Part shown: one piece after another, positions 34,716-44,790 of the stretch | Layout: every line of letters starts with the position of its first letter | Position numbering within the stretch: the stretch's first letter is position 1 | Assembly (NCBI RefSeq): GCF_011064595.1 | Contig: NZ_JAALJI010000024.1 | Location: 55,355 to 119,354 of the forward strand | Direction of reading: 5' to 3' | Source of the DNA: Paludisphaera soli | GTDB taxonomy: Bacteria; Planctomycetota; Planctomycetia; Isosphaerales; Isosphaeraceae | DNA: 64,000 bases | The notes under the pieces: model-generated | Database searches by the model: none | Seen by the model: only the letters and a program-made list of their open reading frames with translations | What the model was told of the DNA's origin: nothing | Translations under genes and position numbers: made by a program

Positions 34716-35331
34716 CGACCCCGACATGCGGGACTCCCTGCGCTGGCTGCTGACGACGGTCGGGCTCCGGGCCGTCACCTACGACTCGGCCGAGGCGTTC
34801 TCGGCGGCGTCCCTCGACGCCGGCCCCGCGTGCCTCGTGCTGGACGTGCGGATGCCGGGGACCGGCGGGCTCGATTTGTTCGAGAGCCTGGCGGCCCGGG
34901 GGATTCGCCTGCCCGTCCTGTTCATCACCGCCCACGCCGACGTGCCGATGGCCGTCCGGGCGATGAAGTCCGGCGCGGTGGAGTTCCTGGAGAAGCCCTT
35001 CAACGGCCAGGTCCTGCTGGAGAAGATCCAGCGGGCGATCCGCGACGACGCCGCCCGCCTCGCCCGCCAGGCCGAGGCCGACGCGATCCGCTCGCGGTTC
35101 GAGACCCTGACCGGCAAGGAGCGCGAGGTCCTGGCGATGATCCGAGACGGTCGGCCCAACAAGGAGATCGCCGCCCTCCTGGACATCACCCCCCGCGCGG
35201 TCGAGTTGCGTCGCGCCGGGCTGATGCGGAAACTGGGGGCCGGGTCGCTGTCGGAACTGCTGCGGCTGGCGATCGCAGTCGAGGAGGCCGAGCCGCCTTC
35301 GCGGCAGATCTCGCCTCCCCGCTCGGCCTGA
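34684..35331 (+). CDS. FixJ-family response regulator
   Basis: The 215-residue protein has a receiver with acidic pocket VDDDPDMRDS, phospho-acceptor D54 in LVLDVRMPG, and Lys in LEKPF. A LuxR-type HTH follows (LTGKEREVLAMIRDGRPNKE, IAALLDITPRAVELRRAGLM). It is the partner of the kinase it overlaps. The nitrate genes start 240 bases downstream on the same strand and are the most likely targets. No clear inverted repeat was found in that gap. Confidence 0.85.
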   Translation: MNEPTVHIVDDDPDMRDSLRWLLTTVGLRAVTYDSAEAFSAASLDAGPACLVLDVRMPGTGGLDLFESLAARGIRLPVLFITAHADVPMAVRAMKSGAVEFLEKPFNGQVLLEKIQRAIRDDAARLARQAEADAIRSRFETLTGKEREVLAMIRDGRPNKEIAALLDITPRAVELRRAGLMRKLGAGSLSELLRLAIAVEEAEPPSRQISPPRSA

Positions 35332-35571
35332 ACGAAGCCCGCGATCAAGGCACGTCTGCCGAGGATTCAAACAGCCCTCCGGCTCACGAGCCCCATCGAC
35401 CCTTCGGTTTCGCGAAGGACCACCCCGCCGGCCCCTTCGGGCTTCCGCAAAACCAGGCACTCTCCCGAGCCTCGGCACTCTCGCTGCGATAGGTAGGTCC
35501 CTCGACGAGGACGGACCGGCCCCTTGCCCGACCGGTCGCGACCCCTCGAACCGTCCGAGCGAGGAGCGGCC

Positions 35572-37245
35572 ATGCCCGTCGTCGAGGAACGTCCCACCGC
35601 GATCGCCGATCGTGAAGCGCCCGCCCCCAGCAGGCCTCGGGGCGACCGGCTCGTCGCCTCGCTCCTGGCCGAGCAGGGCGACCTGACCGCCGTCGAGCGG
35701 TTCGCGCAGGTCCACCAGGACGCGGCCGAGCCGATCCAGGCGCAGTACTATTCGGCGCTCCTGCCGGCCGAGCCGCCCGGCCCCGGCCAGCAGCTGGCGT
35801 TCGAGGTCGACCTCGGCCGATGCTCGGGCTGCAAGGCGTGCGTCGCGGCCTGCCACTCGCTGAACGGGCTGGACGCGGACGAGACCTGGCGGGACGTGGG
35901 CCTCCTGATCGGCGGCTCGACGGCGCTGCCGGTCCTCCAGCACGTCACCACCGCCTGCCACCACTGCGTCGAGCCGGCCTGCCAGAGCGCCTGCCCGGTG
36001 GAGGCTTATGAGAAGGACCCCATCACCGGGATCGTCCGCCACCTGGACGACCAGTGCATCGGCTGCCAGTACTGCACCCTGGCCTGCCCGTACGACGCCC
36101 CCAAGTACAACCCGGCGAAGGGCATCGTCCGCAAGTGCGACATGTGCGCCGACCGCCTGAAGGTCGGCGAGGCCCCCGCCTGCGTCCAGGCCTGCCCGCA
36201 CGAGGCGATCCGCATCCGGGTCGTGGACGTGGCCGAGGTCCGGGCGGACGCCGAGGCCGGCGCGTTCCTCCCCGGCGCGTTCGACCCGGCCTACACCCGG
36301 CCCGCGACGCGGTTCCGCTCGCTCGTCCCGGGCGATCTCCGCCCGGCCGACGATCACCTGCCGACCCCTGAGCACGGCCACACGCCGCTGGCGGTCATGC
36401 TCGTGCTGACCCAGCTCGCCGCCGGCGGCTTCCTGATCGAACTGCTCGCCCGACTGGCGGGGGCCACGGACGGCGTCGCCGGATCGGCCCATCCCCGGGC
36501 CTGCCTGGCGATGGGCTTCCTGGGCCTGGGCGCGAGCCTCCTCCACCTGGGGCGGCCCCTGTACGCCTACCGGGCGATCCTGGGGATCCGGCACTCCTGG
36601 CTCAGTCGCGAGATCGCGACCCTCGGCCTGTTCGCCAAGGTCGCGGCGGCCTACGTGGCGGCCGACCTGCTCTTCCCCGGCTGGCTCGACGGCCGCCCCG
36701 GGCTCCGCCTGGGGATGCTGGCGGCGGTCGTCGCGAGCGGCGGGGCGGGGGTGGGGAGTTCGGTCATGGTCTACCACGTCGTCCGCCGGCCCTACTGGCG
36801 GGCCTCGATCGCGGGCTGCAAGTTCGCCGGCACGGCCGTCGTGCTCGGCTTGGCCGTGGCCCTGGCCTGCCTGGGCGTCCAGGGTGGACGAGCCACCACG
36901 CCCCTGATCGCAACCGCGCTCGCCCTGGGCGCGGCGACCGCGGTCAAGCTGGCCTTCGAGGCCCGCGACCTCGACGCCACGGGGGACGACCCGCTCGGCC
37001 GCACCGCCCGGCTGCTGCGCGGCCCCCTGCGACGGGCCGTCGACCTGAGGCGGACGCTGGGGATCGCGGGGGGCTTCGTCCTGCCGGCGGCGGCGGTCCT
37101 GGTCCTGTTCGCGGGGGCGCCGATCGGGACGGCGATCGCCTCGGGCCTGGCCCTGGGGGCGTCGCTGGCGGGCGAGTTCGTCGAGCGGAGCCTGTTCTTC
37201 CGGGCCGTCTCCAAACCCAGGATGCCGGGGGGGCTGCCGTCATGA
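35572..37245 (+). CDS. DmsB-DmsC fusion: four-cluster ferredoxin plus membrane anchor
   Basis: The ATG at 35572 with GAGGAG upstream is preferred over an earlier in-frame TTG; the product is 557 residues. Residues ~80-220 have four 4Fe-4S motifs ([57 protein letters not shown]). Residues ~265-545 have about eight membrane helices of the DmsC/NrfD-like anchor type ([20 protein letters not shown]). It should pass electrons from the quinol pool to the molybdenum subunit that follows with a four-base overlap. DmsB and DmsC are usually separate genes. Confidence 0.82.
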   Translation: MPVVEERPTAIADREAPAPSRPRGDRLVASLLAEQGDLTAVERFAQVHQDAAEPIQAQYYSALLPAEPPGPGQQLAFEVDLGRCSGCKACVAACHSLNGLDADETWRDVGLLIGGSTALPVLQHVTTACHHCVEPACQSACPVEAYEKDPITGIVRHLDDQCIGCQYCTLACPYDAPKYNPAKGIVRKCDMCADRLKVGEAPACVQACPHEAIRIRVVDVAEVRADAEAGAFLPGAFDPAYTRPATRFRSLVPGDLRPADDHLPTPEHGHTPLAVMLVLTQLAAGGFLIELLARLAGATDGVAGSAHPRACLAMGFLGLGASLLHLGRPLYAYRAILGIRHSWLSREIATLGLFAKVAAAYVAADLLFPGWLDGRPGLRLGMLAAVVASGGAGVGSSVMVYHVVRRPYWRASIAGCKFAGTAVVLGLAVALACLGVQGGRATTPLIATALALGAATAVKLAFEARDLDATGDDPLGRTARLLRGPLRRAVDLRRTLGIAGGFVLPAAAVLVLFAGAPIGTAIASGLALGASLAGEFVERSLFFRAVSKPRMPGGLPS

Positions 37246-39506
37246 CGACCGAACTCCGACGCGAAGGCGTCCTCGACCGCCTCCTCGGCCTGGTCCGCGC
37301 CAGGGACGGCCGGCTGACCCGGGAGCTTCGCCGCGAGCCGGGGGGCTTCGGGCTGGGGCAGGTCCCGGCCTCGAAGGCCCCGGACGCGACGACGGGCGTC
37401 GTCTGCGGCTTCTGCTCGACGGGGTGCGGCCTGACCGTCCACCTCCGCGACGGCGAGGCGGTCAACCTCACCCCGACGGCCGACTATCCGGTGAATCGGG
37501 GGATGGCCTGCCCCAAGGGCTGGGAGGCCCTGACCGTCCTCGACGCCCCCGACCGGGCGACCGCCCCCCTGCTCCGAGGGGCCGACGGCCGGCGTCGCGA
37601 GGTCGGCTGGGACGAGGCGATGACGACACTCGCCGCCCGCTTCCGCGCGATCCAGAAGGAGCACGGCTCCGACTCGGTCGCCTTCCTGAGCACCGGCCAG
37701 ATCGCCACCGAGGAGATGGCCCTGCTGGGGGCCGTCGCCAAGTTCGGCCTGGGCATGGTCCACGGCGACGGCAACACCCGCCAGTGCATGGCCTCGGCGG
37801 TCGTGGCCTACAAGCAGGCCTTCGGCTTCGACGCCCCCCCCTACACCTATCAGGACCTCGAAGAATCCGACTGCATCGTCCTGATCGGAGCCAACCCCTG
37901 CATCGCCCACCCGGTGCTCTGGGAGCGGGCGACGCGCAACCCCCACCGGCCCGAGATCCTCGTCGTCGACCCGCGCCGGACCGAGACGGCGATGGCCGCC
38001 ACGCTCCACCTGCCGGTGCGCCCCAAGTCGGACCTCGTGTTCCTCTACGGGCTCGCGAATCTGTTGATCGAACGAGGCGCGATCGACCGCCCGTTCATCG
38101 ACGCCCACACGCGGGGCTTCGACGAGTTCGCGGCCTTCGTCGGCCGGTTCGATGCGGAATACGTCGCCCGCGAAACCGGGCTGCGCGAGGAGGTCGTGCG
38201 CGACGCCGCCGACCGGATCGCGAACGGCCGCCGGGTCTCGTTCTGGTGGACGATGGGGGTCAACCAGGGCCACCAGGGGGTCAAGACCGCGCAGGCGGCG
38301 ATCAACCTGGCGCTCCTGACCGGGAACATCGGCCGGCCGGGGACGGGGGCGAACTCGATCACCGGCCAGTGCAACGCGATGGGCTCGCGGCTGTTCTCGA
38401 ACACGACGAACCTGCTGGGCGGCCGCGACTTCGCCGACCCCGCCCACCGCGCCGAGGTCGCCGAGATCCTCGATATCCCCGAGGGCCGCATCCCCGACCG
38501 CCCCAGCTGGTCGTACGACCGGATCCTCGACGGCGTCCGCGCGGGGGAGATCCGGGGGCTCTGGATCATCGGCACCAACCCCGCGCACTCCTGGATCGAC
38601 CAGTCGCGGTTCCGCGAGACGCTGGGCGAGCTGGACTTCCTCGTCGTCCAGGACATGTACCACTCGACCGAGACCGCCGAGCTGGCCGACCTGCTCCTGC
38701 CGGCGGCGGGCTGGGGCGAGAAGGAGGGGACGTTCATCAACTCCGAGCGCCGGGTCGGCCTGCACAAGAAGGTCCGCCGCGCTCCGGGGAAGGCGCTCGC
38801 GGATTTCCAGATCTTCAAGCTCGCCGCCCACTACGCGGGCTGCGACGCCCTGTTCGACGAATGGTCGTCGCCCGAGGCGGCCTTCCAGATCCTCAAGCGG
38901 CTCTCCGCCGGCCGCCCCTGCGACGTCACCGGGATCGCCGACTACCGGGCGCTCGACGAGGCGGGGGGGATCCAGTGGCCCTTCCCGGCCGAGGGCGCGG
39001 ACCCGAGCCCGGAGCGTCGGCTGTTCGCCGACGGCCGGTTCCATCACCCGGACGGCCGCGCCCGGTTCCTCTTCGAGGAGCCCCGGCCGGCGCCCGAGCC
39101 GGCGGGCGGCGACTTCCCGATGCAGCTCCTGACCGGCCGGGGCTCGGCGGCGCAGTGGCACACGCAGACGCGGACCGCGAAATCCGACGTCCTCCGCAAG
39201 CTCCACCCGCGCGACCCCTACGTCGAGATCAACCCGGTCGACGCCGAGGCCGCCGGCCTGGCCACTGGGGACTGGGCCGTCGTCGCGTCCCGCCGGGGCG
39301 AGGCCCGGGCGCGGGCCTTCGTCACGCCGACCGTCGCCGCCGGCCAGCTCTTCCTCCCCATGCACGACGCCGCGACCAACCGGCTGACCCTGGCGGCGTT
39401 CGACGCCGAGTCCCGCCAGCCCTCCTACAAGTCCTGCGCGGCGCGGGTCCGCGCGGCCCGCGCCGGCGAGATCCCCCGGCGCGCCGATACGTCGACCAGC
39501 CATTGA
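37242..39506 (+). CDS. Molybdopterin nitrate reductase catalytic subunit
   Basis: The 754-residue protein has the N-terminal 4Fe-4S site [14 protein letters not shown] with the fourth Cys in NRGMACPKG. The bis-MGD body includes [40 protein letters not shown] (cofactor contact) and the C-terminal binding domain [16 protein letters not shown]. This places it with NasC/NarB/NapA-type assimilatory or periplasmic nitrate reductases, reducing nitrate to nitrite. No Tat signal is visible, which favours a cytoplasmic, assimilatory role. The start overlaps the anchor gene by four bases and nirB follows 19 bases later. Confidence 0.85.
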   Translation: MTTELRREGVLDRLLGLVRARDGRLTRELRREPGGFGLGQVPASKAPDATTGVVCGFCSTGCGLTVHLRDGEAVNLTPTADYPVNRGMACPKGWEALTVLDAPDRATAPLLRGADGRRREVGWDEAMTTLAARFRAIQKEHGSDSVAFLSTGQIATEEMALLGAVAKFGLGMVHGDGNTRQCMASAVVAYKQAFGFDAPPYTYQDLEESDCIVLIGANPCIAHPVLWERATRNPHRPEILVVDPRRTETAMAATLHLPVRPKSDLVFLYGLANLLIERGAIDRPFIDAHTRGFDEFAAFVGRFDAEYVARETGLREEVVRDAADRIANGRRVSFWWTMGVNQGHQGVKTAQAAINLALLTGNIGRPGTGANSITGQCNAMGSRLFSNTTNLLGGRDFADPAHRAEVAEILDIPEGRIPDRPSWSYDRILDGVRAGEIRGLWIIGTNPAHSWIDQSRFRETLGELDFLVVQDMYHSTETAELADLLLPAAGWGEKEGTFINSERRVGLHKKVRRAPGKALADFQIFKLAAHYAGCDALFDEWSSPEAAFQILKRLSAGRPCDVTGIADYRALDEAGGIQWPFPAEGADPSPERRLFADGRFHHPDGRARFLFEEPRPAPEPAGGDFPMQLLTGRGSAAQWHTQTRTAKSDVLRKLHPRDPYVEINPVDAEAAGLATGDWAVVASRRGEARARAFVTPTVAAGQLFLPMHDAATNRLTLAAFDAESRQPSYKSCAARVRAARAGEIPRRADTSTSH

Positions 39507-39525
39507 ACGCCAGCACGAGGGCCTC

Positions 39526-42474
39526 ATGATCAGGAAACGCGACCCGCGAAAGTCCGTGGTGGTGGTCGGCAACGGCATGGTCGGCCACCGTTTCTGCGAG
39601 CGGCTGGTGGCGCTCGACCTGGAGCGCCGCTACAAGCTCGCCACGTTCTGCGAGGAGGCCCGGCCGGCCTACGACCGCGTCAACCTGTCGAAGTTCTTCG
39701 ACAAGCGCGACGCCGAGCACCTCAAGATCGCCTGCCGGACCTGGTACGCCGAGAACGGGGTCGACCTGCACGTCGGCGACCGCGTGGCGAGCATCGACCG
39801 CGAGAACCGGCGGGTCGTCTCGGCGAACGGGCTGGAGGTCGACTACGATACTCTCGTGCTCGCCACCGGCTCCGCGCCGTTCGTGCCGGCGGTGCCGGGC
39901 GTGGACAAGAAGGGGATCTTCGTCTACCGGACCATCGAGGACCTGGAGGCGATCCTCGCCTACGCCCCCCGCGCGGGCTCGGCGGCGGTGATCGGCGGCG
40001 GGCTGCTGGGGCTGGAGGCGGCCAAGGCGGTCCGCGAACTGGGGCTGGAGACGCACGTCGTCGAGTTCGCGCCCCGGCTCATGCCGCGGCAGATCGACGA
40101 CGCGGGATCGAAGGCTTTGCTGGACAAGATCGAGGCGATGAACGTCCGCGTCCACCTGGGCAAGAGCACGCGGGAGTTCCTCGGCAACGGCAAGGTCGAG
40201 GGCCTGGCGTTCGCCGACGGCGGCGTGCTCGACGTCGGCATGGTCGTCGTCTCGGCGGGCATCCGGCCCCGCGACGAGTTGGCCCGCGCCTGCGGCCTGG
40301 AGGTCGGCCCGCGCGGCGGGGTCGTGGTGGACGACGCGATGCGGACGTCCGACCCGGAGATCCTGGCCGTCGGCGAGGTCGCCGCGCACGACGGCATGGT
40401 CTACGGCCTGGTCGCCCCCGGCTACGAGATGGCCGAGGTCGCGGCGGCGAACCTGACCGGCTCCGTGAAACGGTTCTCGGGCTTTGATATGTCCACCAAG
40501 CTCAAGCTGATGGGCGTCGACGTGGCGAGCTTCGGCGAACCGTTCGCCGACGCCGCCGGGGCGCGAGCCTTGACCTTCGAGGACCCGTTCCGGGGCGTCT
40601 ACAAGAAGCTCCTCTTCGCCCCCGACGGCACGAAGCTGCTCGGCGGCGTGCTCGTGGGCGACGCCTCGGACTACGGCGCCCTGCTCTCGGTCTTCAAGAG
40701 TCCCGAGCCCCTGACGCTCCCGCCCGGCGAGCTGCTCTCCACCGGCCGAGGCCCGGCGCTCGGCGGGGCGATCGACGCCCAGGTCTGCTCGTGCAACAAC
40801 GTGAGCGAGGGCCAGGTCCGCGAGGCGATCCGCTCGGAGAAGCTGACGACGCTCGCCCAGGTGAAGGCCTGCACGCAGGCCGGCACCGGCTGCGGCGGCT
40901 GCCTCCCCCGCGTGGGCGAGCTGCTCAAGGCCGAGCTGAAGGCCGCCGGCGCGAAGGTTGACGACCACCTCTGCGAGCACTTCCCGCACACCCGCCGCGA
41001 GCTTTATCAGATTGCCCTCGTCCGGGGCTTCCGCACGTTCGACGCCCTCATTGCGGCCTGCGGGCGGGGCGTCGGCTGCGAGGTCTGCAAGCCGACCGTC
41101 GCCTCGATCCTGGCGAGCCTCTGGAACGAGGACGTCCTGGCCCCCGCCCACGCCACGCTCCAGGACACCAACGACCGCTTCCTCGGCAACATCCAGCGCG
41201 GGGGGACCTACTCCGTGGTCCCGCGCGTCCCCGGCGGCGAGATCACGCCGGAGCAGCTCATCGTGCTCGGCGAGGTCGCCCGCAAGTACGGGCTCTACAC
41301 CAAGATCACCGGCGGCCAGCGCGTCGACCTGTTCGGCGCCCCGGTGCATTTGCTGCCGGACATCTGGGCCGAGCTGATCGCGGCCGGGTTCGAGAGCGGC
41401 CACGCGTACGGCAAGTCGCTGCGGACGGTCAAGAGCTGCGTGGGCTCGTCGTGGTGCCGGTTCGGCGTGCAGGATTCGGTCGGGTTCGCGATCCGGGTCG
41501 AGCTGCGATACCGGGGGCTGCGGTCGCCGCACAAGCTGAAGGGGGCCGTCTCGGGCTGCGTCCGCGAGTGCGCCGAGGCCCAGGGGAAGGACTTCGGCCT
41601 GATCGCCACCGAGAAGGGCTACAACCTGTACGTCTGCGGCAACGGCGGCGCCCGCCCGCGCCACGCCGACCTGCTGGCCTCGGACCTGGACGAGGAGACG
41701 GCCATCCGCTACCTCGACCGCTTCCTCATGTACTACATCCGCACCGCGGACAAGCTCACGCGGACCTCGACCTGGCTGGAGAACCTCGAAGGCGGCATCG
41801 ACTACCTCCGCGACGTGATCGTGAACGACCGCCTCGGCCTGGCCGACGAGCTGGAGCGGCAGATGCAGGGACACGTCGACTCGTACCGATGCGAGTGGAA
41901 GGCCGTCGTCGACGACCCCGAGAAGCGCCGGTTCTTCCGCCAGTTCGCCAACACCGACGAGGTGACGCCGGGCATCGAGTTCGTGACCGAACGCGGCCAG
42001 ACCCGCCCCGCCGACTGGCCGGCCGACGTCGTGCCGATCGAGGAGGTCGGCCTGCCCGTCGCGAAGACGCCCGCCGCCCGGGCCGGTCGGTCGTGGGTCT
42101 TCGCCGGGTCGGTCGAGGATTTCCCCCGCGACGGCGGCCGCGCGATCAAGCACGGCGAGGCGGAGATCGCCGTCTTCCGGTTCGCGTCGAAGGGCGAATG
42201 GTACGCCAGCCAGAACACCTGCCCCCACAAGCGCGAGGCCGTCCTCTCGCGCGGCATCCTCGGCGACGCGCAGGGCGTGCCGAAGGTCGCCTGCCCGCTG
42301 CACAAAAAGGCCTTCTCGCTCGAATCGGGCTCGTGCCTCGGCGGCGAGCCGTACCGCCTGGAGGTCTTCCCCGTGAAGGTCGAGGGGGACGACGTGTACG
42401 TCGAGCTGCCCCCCGAAGCCGAGATGGGCCGACTCGCGCGCATGGCCCTGGCCTGCGCCTCGGGCTGCTCCTGA
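39526..42474 (+). CDS. nirB: NirB-NirD fusion: NAD(P)H nitrite reductase with Rieske domain
   Basis: The 982-residue protein has an FAD/NAD pyridine nucleotide oxidoreductase (~1-330, VVVVGNGMVGHRFCERLVAL), two BFD-like 2Fe-2S modules (CSCNNVSEG with CGGC near 420-465; VGCEVC near 520), and a siroheme/4Fe-4S nitrite reductase core with CVGSSWC (~640) and CVREC (~680). A C-terminal NirD-type Rieske domain holds CPHK (~899) and CPLHK (~922). It reduces nitrite to ammonium with NAD(P)H. The small subunit NirD is normally a separate gene and often lacks the cluster ligands; here it is fused and both Cys/His pairs are present. Confidence 0.92.
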   Translation: MIRKRDPRKSVVVVGNGMVGHRFCERLVALDLERRYKLATFCEEARPAYDRVNLSKFFDKRDAEHLKIACRTWYAENGVDLHVGDRVASIDRENRRVVSANGLEVDYDTLVLATGSAPFVPAVPGVDKKGIFVYRTIEDLEAILAYAPRAGSAAVIGGGLLGLEAAKAVRELGLETHVVEFAPRLMPRQIDDAGSKALLDKIEAMNVRVHLGKSTREFLGNGKVEGLAFADGGVLDVGMVVVSAGIRPRDELARACGLEVGPRGGVVVDDAMRTSDPEILAVGEVAAHDGMVYGLVAPGYEMAEVAAANLTGSVKRFSGFDMSTKLKLMGVDVASFGEPFADAAGARALTFEDPFRGVYKKLLFAPDGTKLLGGVLVGDASDYGALLSVFKSPEPLTLPPGELLSTGRGPALGGAIDAQVCSCNNVSEGQVREAIRSEKLTTLAQVKACTQAGTGCGGCLPRVGELLKAELKAAGAKVDDHLCEHFPHTRRELYQIALVRGFRTFDALIAACGRGVGCEVCKPTVASILASLWNEDVLAPAHATLQDTNDRFLGNIQRGGTYSVVPRVPGGEITPEQLIVLGEVARKYGLYTKITGGQRVDLFGAPVHLLPDIWAELIAAGFESGHAYGKSLRTVKSCVGSSWCRFGVQDSVGFAIRVELRYRGLRSPHKLKGAVSGCVRECAEAQGKDFGLIATEKGYNLYVCGNGGARPRHADLLASDLDEETAIRYLDRFLMYYIRTADKLTRTSTWLENLEGGIDYLRDVIVNDRLGLADELERQMQGHVDSYRCEWKAVVDDPEKRRFFRQFANTDEVTPGIEFVTERGQTRPADWPADVVPIEEVGLPVAKTPAARAGRSWVFAGSVEDFPRDGGRAIKHGEAEIAVFRFASKGEWYASQNTCPHKREAVLSRGILGDAQGVPKVACPLHKKAFSLESGSCLGGEPYRLEVFPVKVEGDDVYVELPPEAEMGRLARMALACASGCS

Positions 42475-42533
42475 CCGACCCGAACCGTCCCCGCTTCCAC
42501 CCCTTTACCCCGCCCCCCCGGAGCCCCGGCCCG

Positions 42534-43790
42534 ATGAACCTGAGAGACTTCCGCCGCGCCGGCCACGCGCCGACCCTGTTGAGCGCGTTCCTCTACTTCG
42601 ACGTCAGCTTCATGGTCTGGCTCCTGCCGGGGGCGCTGGCGACCTCGATCGCGCCGGACTTCGGCCTGACCGACGCGCAGAAGGGGCTGATGGTCGCGGT
42701 CCCCCTGCTGGGGGGCGCGGTGCTCCGGCTGGCGTTGGGGCTCCTGACCGACCGCATCGGCGCGCGGCGGACGGGCCTGCTGGGGATGGTGCTGACGACG
42801 ATCCCCCTGCTCCTGGGCTGGCTCTGGGCCGATTCGTTCGGCGCGATTCTGCTGGTCGGGCTGCTGCTGGGGATCTCGGGCGCGAGCTTCGCGGCGGCCC
42901 TGCCGCTGGCGAGCCGCTGGTATCCGCCGCAATATCAGGGGCTGGCGATGGGGATCGCCGGCGCGGGGAACAGCGGCACGGCGCTGGCGACGTTCTTCGG
43001 GCCCCGGCTGGCGGCGGCCTGGGGCTGGCACGCGGTCTTCGGCCTGGCCCTGATCCCGCTGCTGGCGACGATGGCCTTCTTCGCCGCGTTCGCCAAGGAC
43101 GGCCCCAACCAGCCGGCCCCCCGCCCGCTGCGGGCCTACGCCGAGGTCCTGGGGCGGGGCGACACCTGGTGGTTCTGCCTGCTCTACGGCATCACGTTCG
43201 GAGGGTTCGTCGGCCTGGCGAGCTTCCTGAGCGTTTTTTTCCTCAGCCAGTACGGGCTCTCGCGGGTGGAGGCGGGGAACTTCGCCACCTTCTGCGTGAT
43301 CGCGGGCTCGGCCTTGCGGCCGATCGGCGGACACCTGGCGGACCGGCTCGGCGGGGTCCGGATGCTGACGGTCCTGTACCTGGCCGCCGGCGTGTCGCTG
43401 CTGGGCCTGGGGACGCTGCCGCCGCTCTGGGCGGGCACCGCGCTGCTGTTCGCGGCGATGGCCTCGCTGGGCATGGGCAACGGCGCGGTCTTCCAGCTCG
43501 TGCCGCAGCGGTTCCCGGCGGAGATCGGCGTGGCGACGGGCATCGTGGGCGCGGCCGGGGGCCTGGGCGGCTTCCTGCTGCCGACCCTGCTGGGGGCGAT
43601 GAAGGGGGCGACGGGGAGCTTCAGCGGCGGGTTCGTGGCCTTCGCCCTGGCCGGCGGCCTCGGCGGGGCGGCGGCTTTGGCTTACGCGAGCCGAGGCTGG
43701 CGCGGTAGCCTGGTCGTCGAAGGCGGGCCCGCCGCCGACGCGGCCCTCGTCCCCGGCCCGACGCTGGCCGAGGCCCCGGGCGCCGCCTGA
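42534..43790 (+). CDS. NarK/NasA-type MFS nitrate transporter
   Basis: The 418-residue protein has about twelve membrane helices and the nitrate-porter features DVSFMVWLLPGALATSIAPD, the loop LGLLTDRIGARRTG, and the Gly-rich nitrate signature AMGIAGAGNSGTALATFFGP, with a second Gly-rich copy in ATGIVGAAGGLGGFLLPT. It imports nitrate (or exports nitrite) at the inner membrane. It follows nirB by 59 bases and is one transcript with the reductases by spacing. Confidence 0.88.
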   Translation: MNLRDFRRAGHAPTLLSAFLYFDVSFMVWLLPGALATSIAPDFGLTDAQKGLMVAVPLLGGAVLRLALGLLTDRIGARRTGLLGMVLTTIPLLLGWLWADSFGAILLVGLLLGISGASFAAALPLASRWYPPQYQGLAMGIAGAGNSGTALATFFGPRLAAAWGWHAVFGLALIPLLATMAFFAAFAKDGPNQPAPRPLRAYAEVLGRGDTWWFCLLYGITFGGFVGLASFLSVFFLSQYGLSRVEAGNFATFCVIAGSALRPIGGHLADRLGGVRMLTVLYLAAGVSLLGLGTLPPLWAGTALLFAAMASLGMGNGAVFQLVPQRFPAEIGVATGIVGAAGGLGGFLLPTLLGAMKGATGSFSGGFVAFALAGGLGGAAALAYASRGWRGSLVVEGGPAADAALVPGPTLAEAPGAA

Positions 43791-43836
43791 CCGACCGACC
43801 GGCCCCCCGCCCTTTCGCCTTTCGGATGTGAGCCCC

Positions 43837-44691
43837 ATGAGCAATCCCACGGCCCGATCCTTCGACGGCCTCCGCGTGGCCGTCTTCGAGGCGCGGATGG
43901 CGGGCATCCTGGCCGACCTGGTGGCCCGCCACGGCGGCCTCGCGGTCGCCGCCCCGGCGCTTCGCGAGATCCCCCTGGGGGACAACCCCGCCGCCCTCGC
44001 GTTCACCGAGACCCTGGAAGCCGGCGGCTTCGACCTCGTGATCTTCGAGACCGGCGTGGGGATCCGCTACCTCGTCGAGGCCCTCGCGCCCCGCTTCCCC
44101 CGCGAACGCTGGGCGGAGGTCCTGGGCCGGACGACGGTCGTCGCCCGGGGGCCGAAGCCGGCGACCGCGCTCCGCGAGCTGGGCGTGGCGATCGACGTTT
44201 CGGTCCCGTCGCCGAACACCTGGCGGGAGACCCTGGCGACGCTGGACGAGCGCAAGCCCGTCGCCGGCCTGCGCGTGGCGGTGCAGGAGTACGGCAAGCC
44301 CGTCCCCGAGCTGACCGACGGGCTGGAAGCCCGCGGCGCGACCGTCACCCGCGTGCCGGTCTATCGTTGGGCCCTGCCCGAGGACGTCGGCCCGCTCCGC
44401 GCCACGCTCGCCGAGCTGGCCGCCGGGCGGATCCCCGTCGCGCTCTTCACGGCGGCCCAGCAGGTGGAGCACGTCCTCCAGGTCGCCCGCGAGGACGGCC
44501 TGGAAGGACCCCTGCGCGAGGCCCTGGCCGCACGCGTCGTCGTGGGCTCGATCGGGCCGACGACCTCCGAGGCGCTCCGGGCCCACGGCCTGCCGGTGGA
44601 CGTCGAGCCCGAGCACCCGAAGTCCGGCCACCTCGTCGCCGCCGTCGCGGCCGGCTGGCGGGGCGTCGGCAAGGTCGCCCAGCCCTCCTGA
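43837..44691 (+). CDS. hemD: Uroporphyrinogen-III synthase
   Basis: The 284-residue protein shows the two-lobed HemD fold: DGLRVAVFEARMAGILADLV at the start, FETGVGIRYLVEALAPRFPR, a second lobe from LRVAVQEYGKPVPELTDGLE, and the closing VVGSIGPTTSEALRAHGLPV. It makes the uroporphyrinogen-III needed for siroheme, the cofactor of the adjacent nitrite reductase. I prefer the ATG at 43837; a GTG at 43828 is also possible. It is often found in such loci as a nitrite-reductase-linked copy. Confidence 0.85.
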   Translation: MSNPTARSFDGLRVAVFEARMAGILADLVARHGGLAVAAPALREIPLGDNPAALAFTETLEAGGFDLVIFETGVGIRYLVEALAPRFPRERWAEVLGRTTVVARGPKPATALRELGVAIDVSVPSPNTWRETLATLDERKPVAGLRVAVQEYGKPVPELTDGLEARGATVTRVPVYRWALPEDVGPLRATLAELAAGRIPVALFTAAQQVEHVLQVAREDGLEGPLREALAARVVVGSIGPTTSEALRAHGLPVDVEPEHPKSGHLVAAVAAGWRGVGKVAQPS

Positions 44692-44790
44692 CGGCGGGAC
44701 GGCGATTCAACGCGCGAGGCCTCGTCGGCCGATGAATGGGAACCGAGGCCGTGGAGCGGCCGTTTTCGATCGCGGACCAGGAGGAGCGGG

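Noticed and set aside
36792..42303. Long minus-strand frames across the nitrate genes
   Set aside because: The plus-strand proteins have cofactor motifs and ordered overlaps; the antisense products do not resemble any protein.
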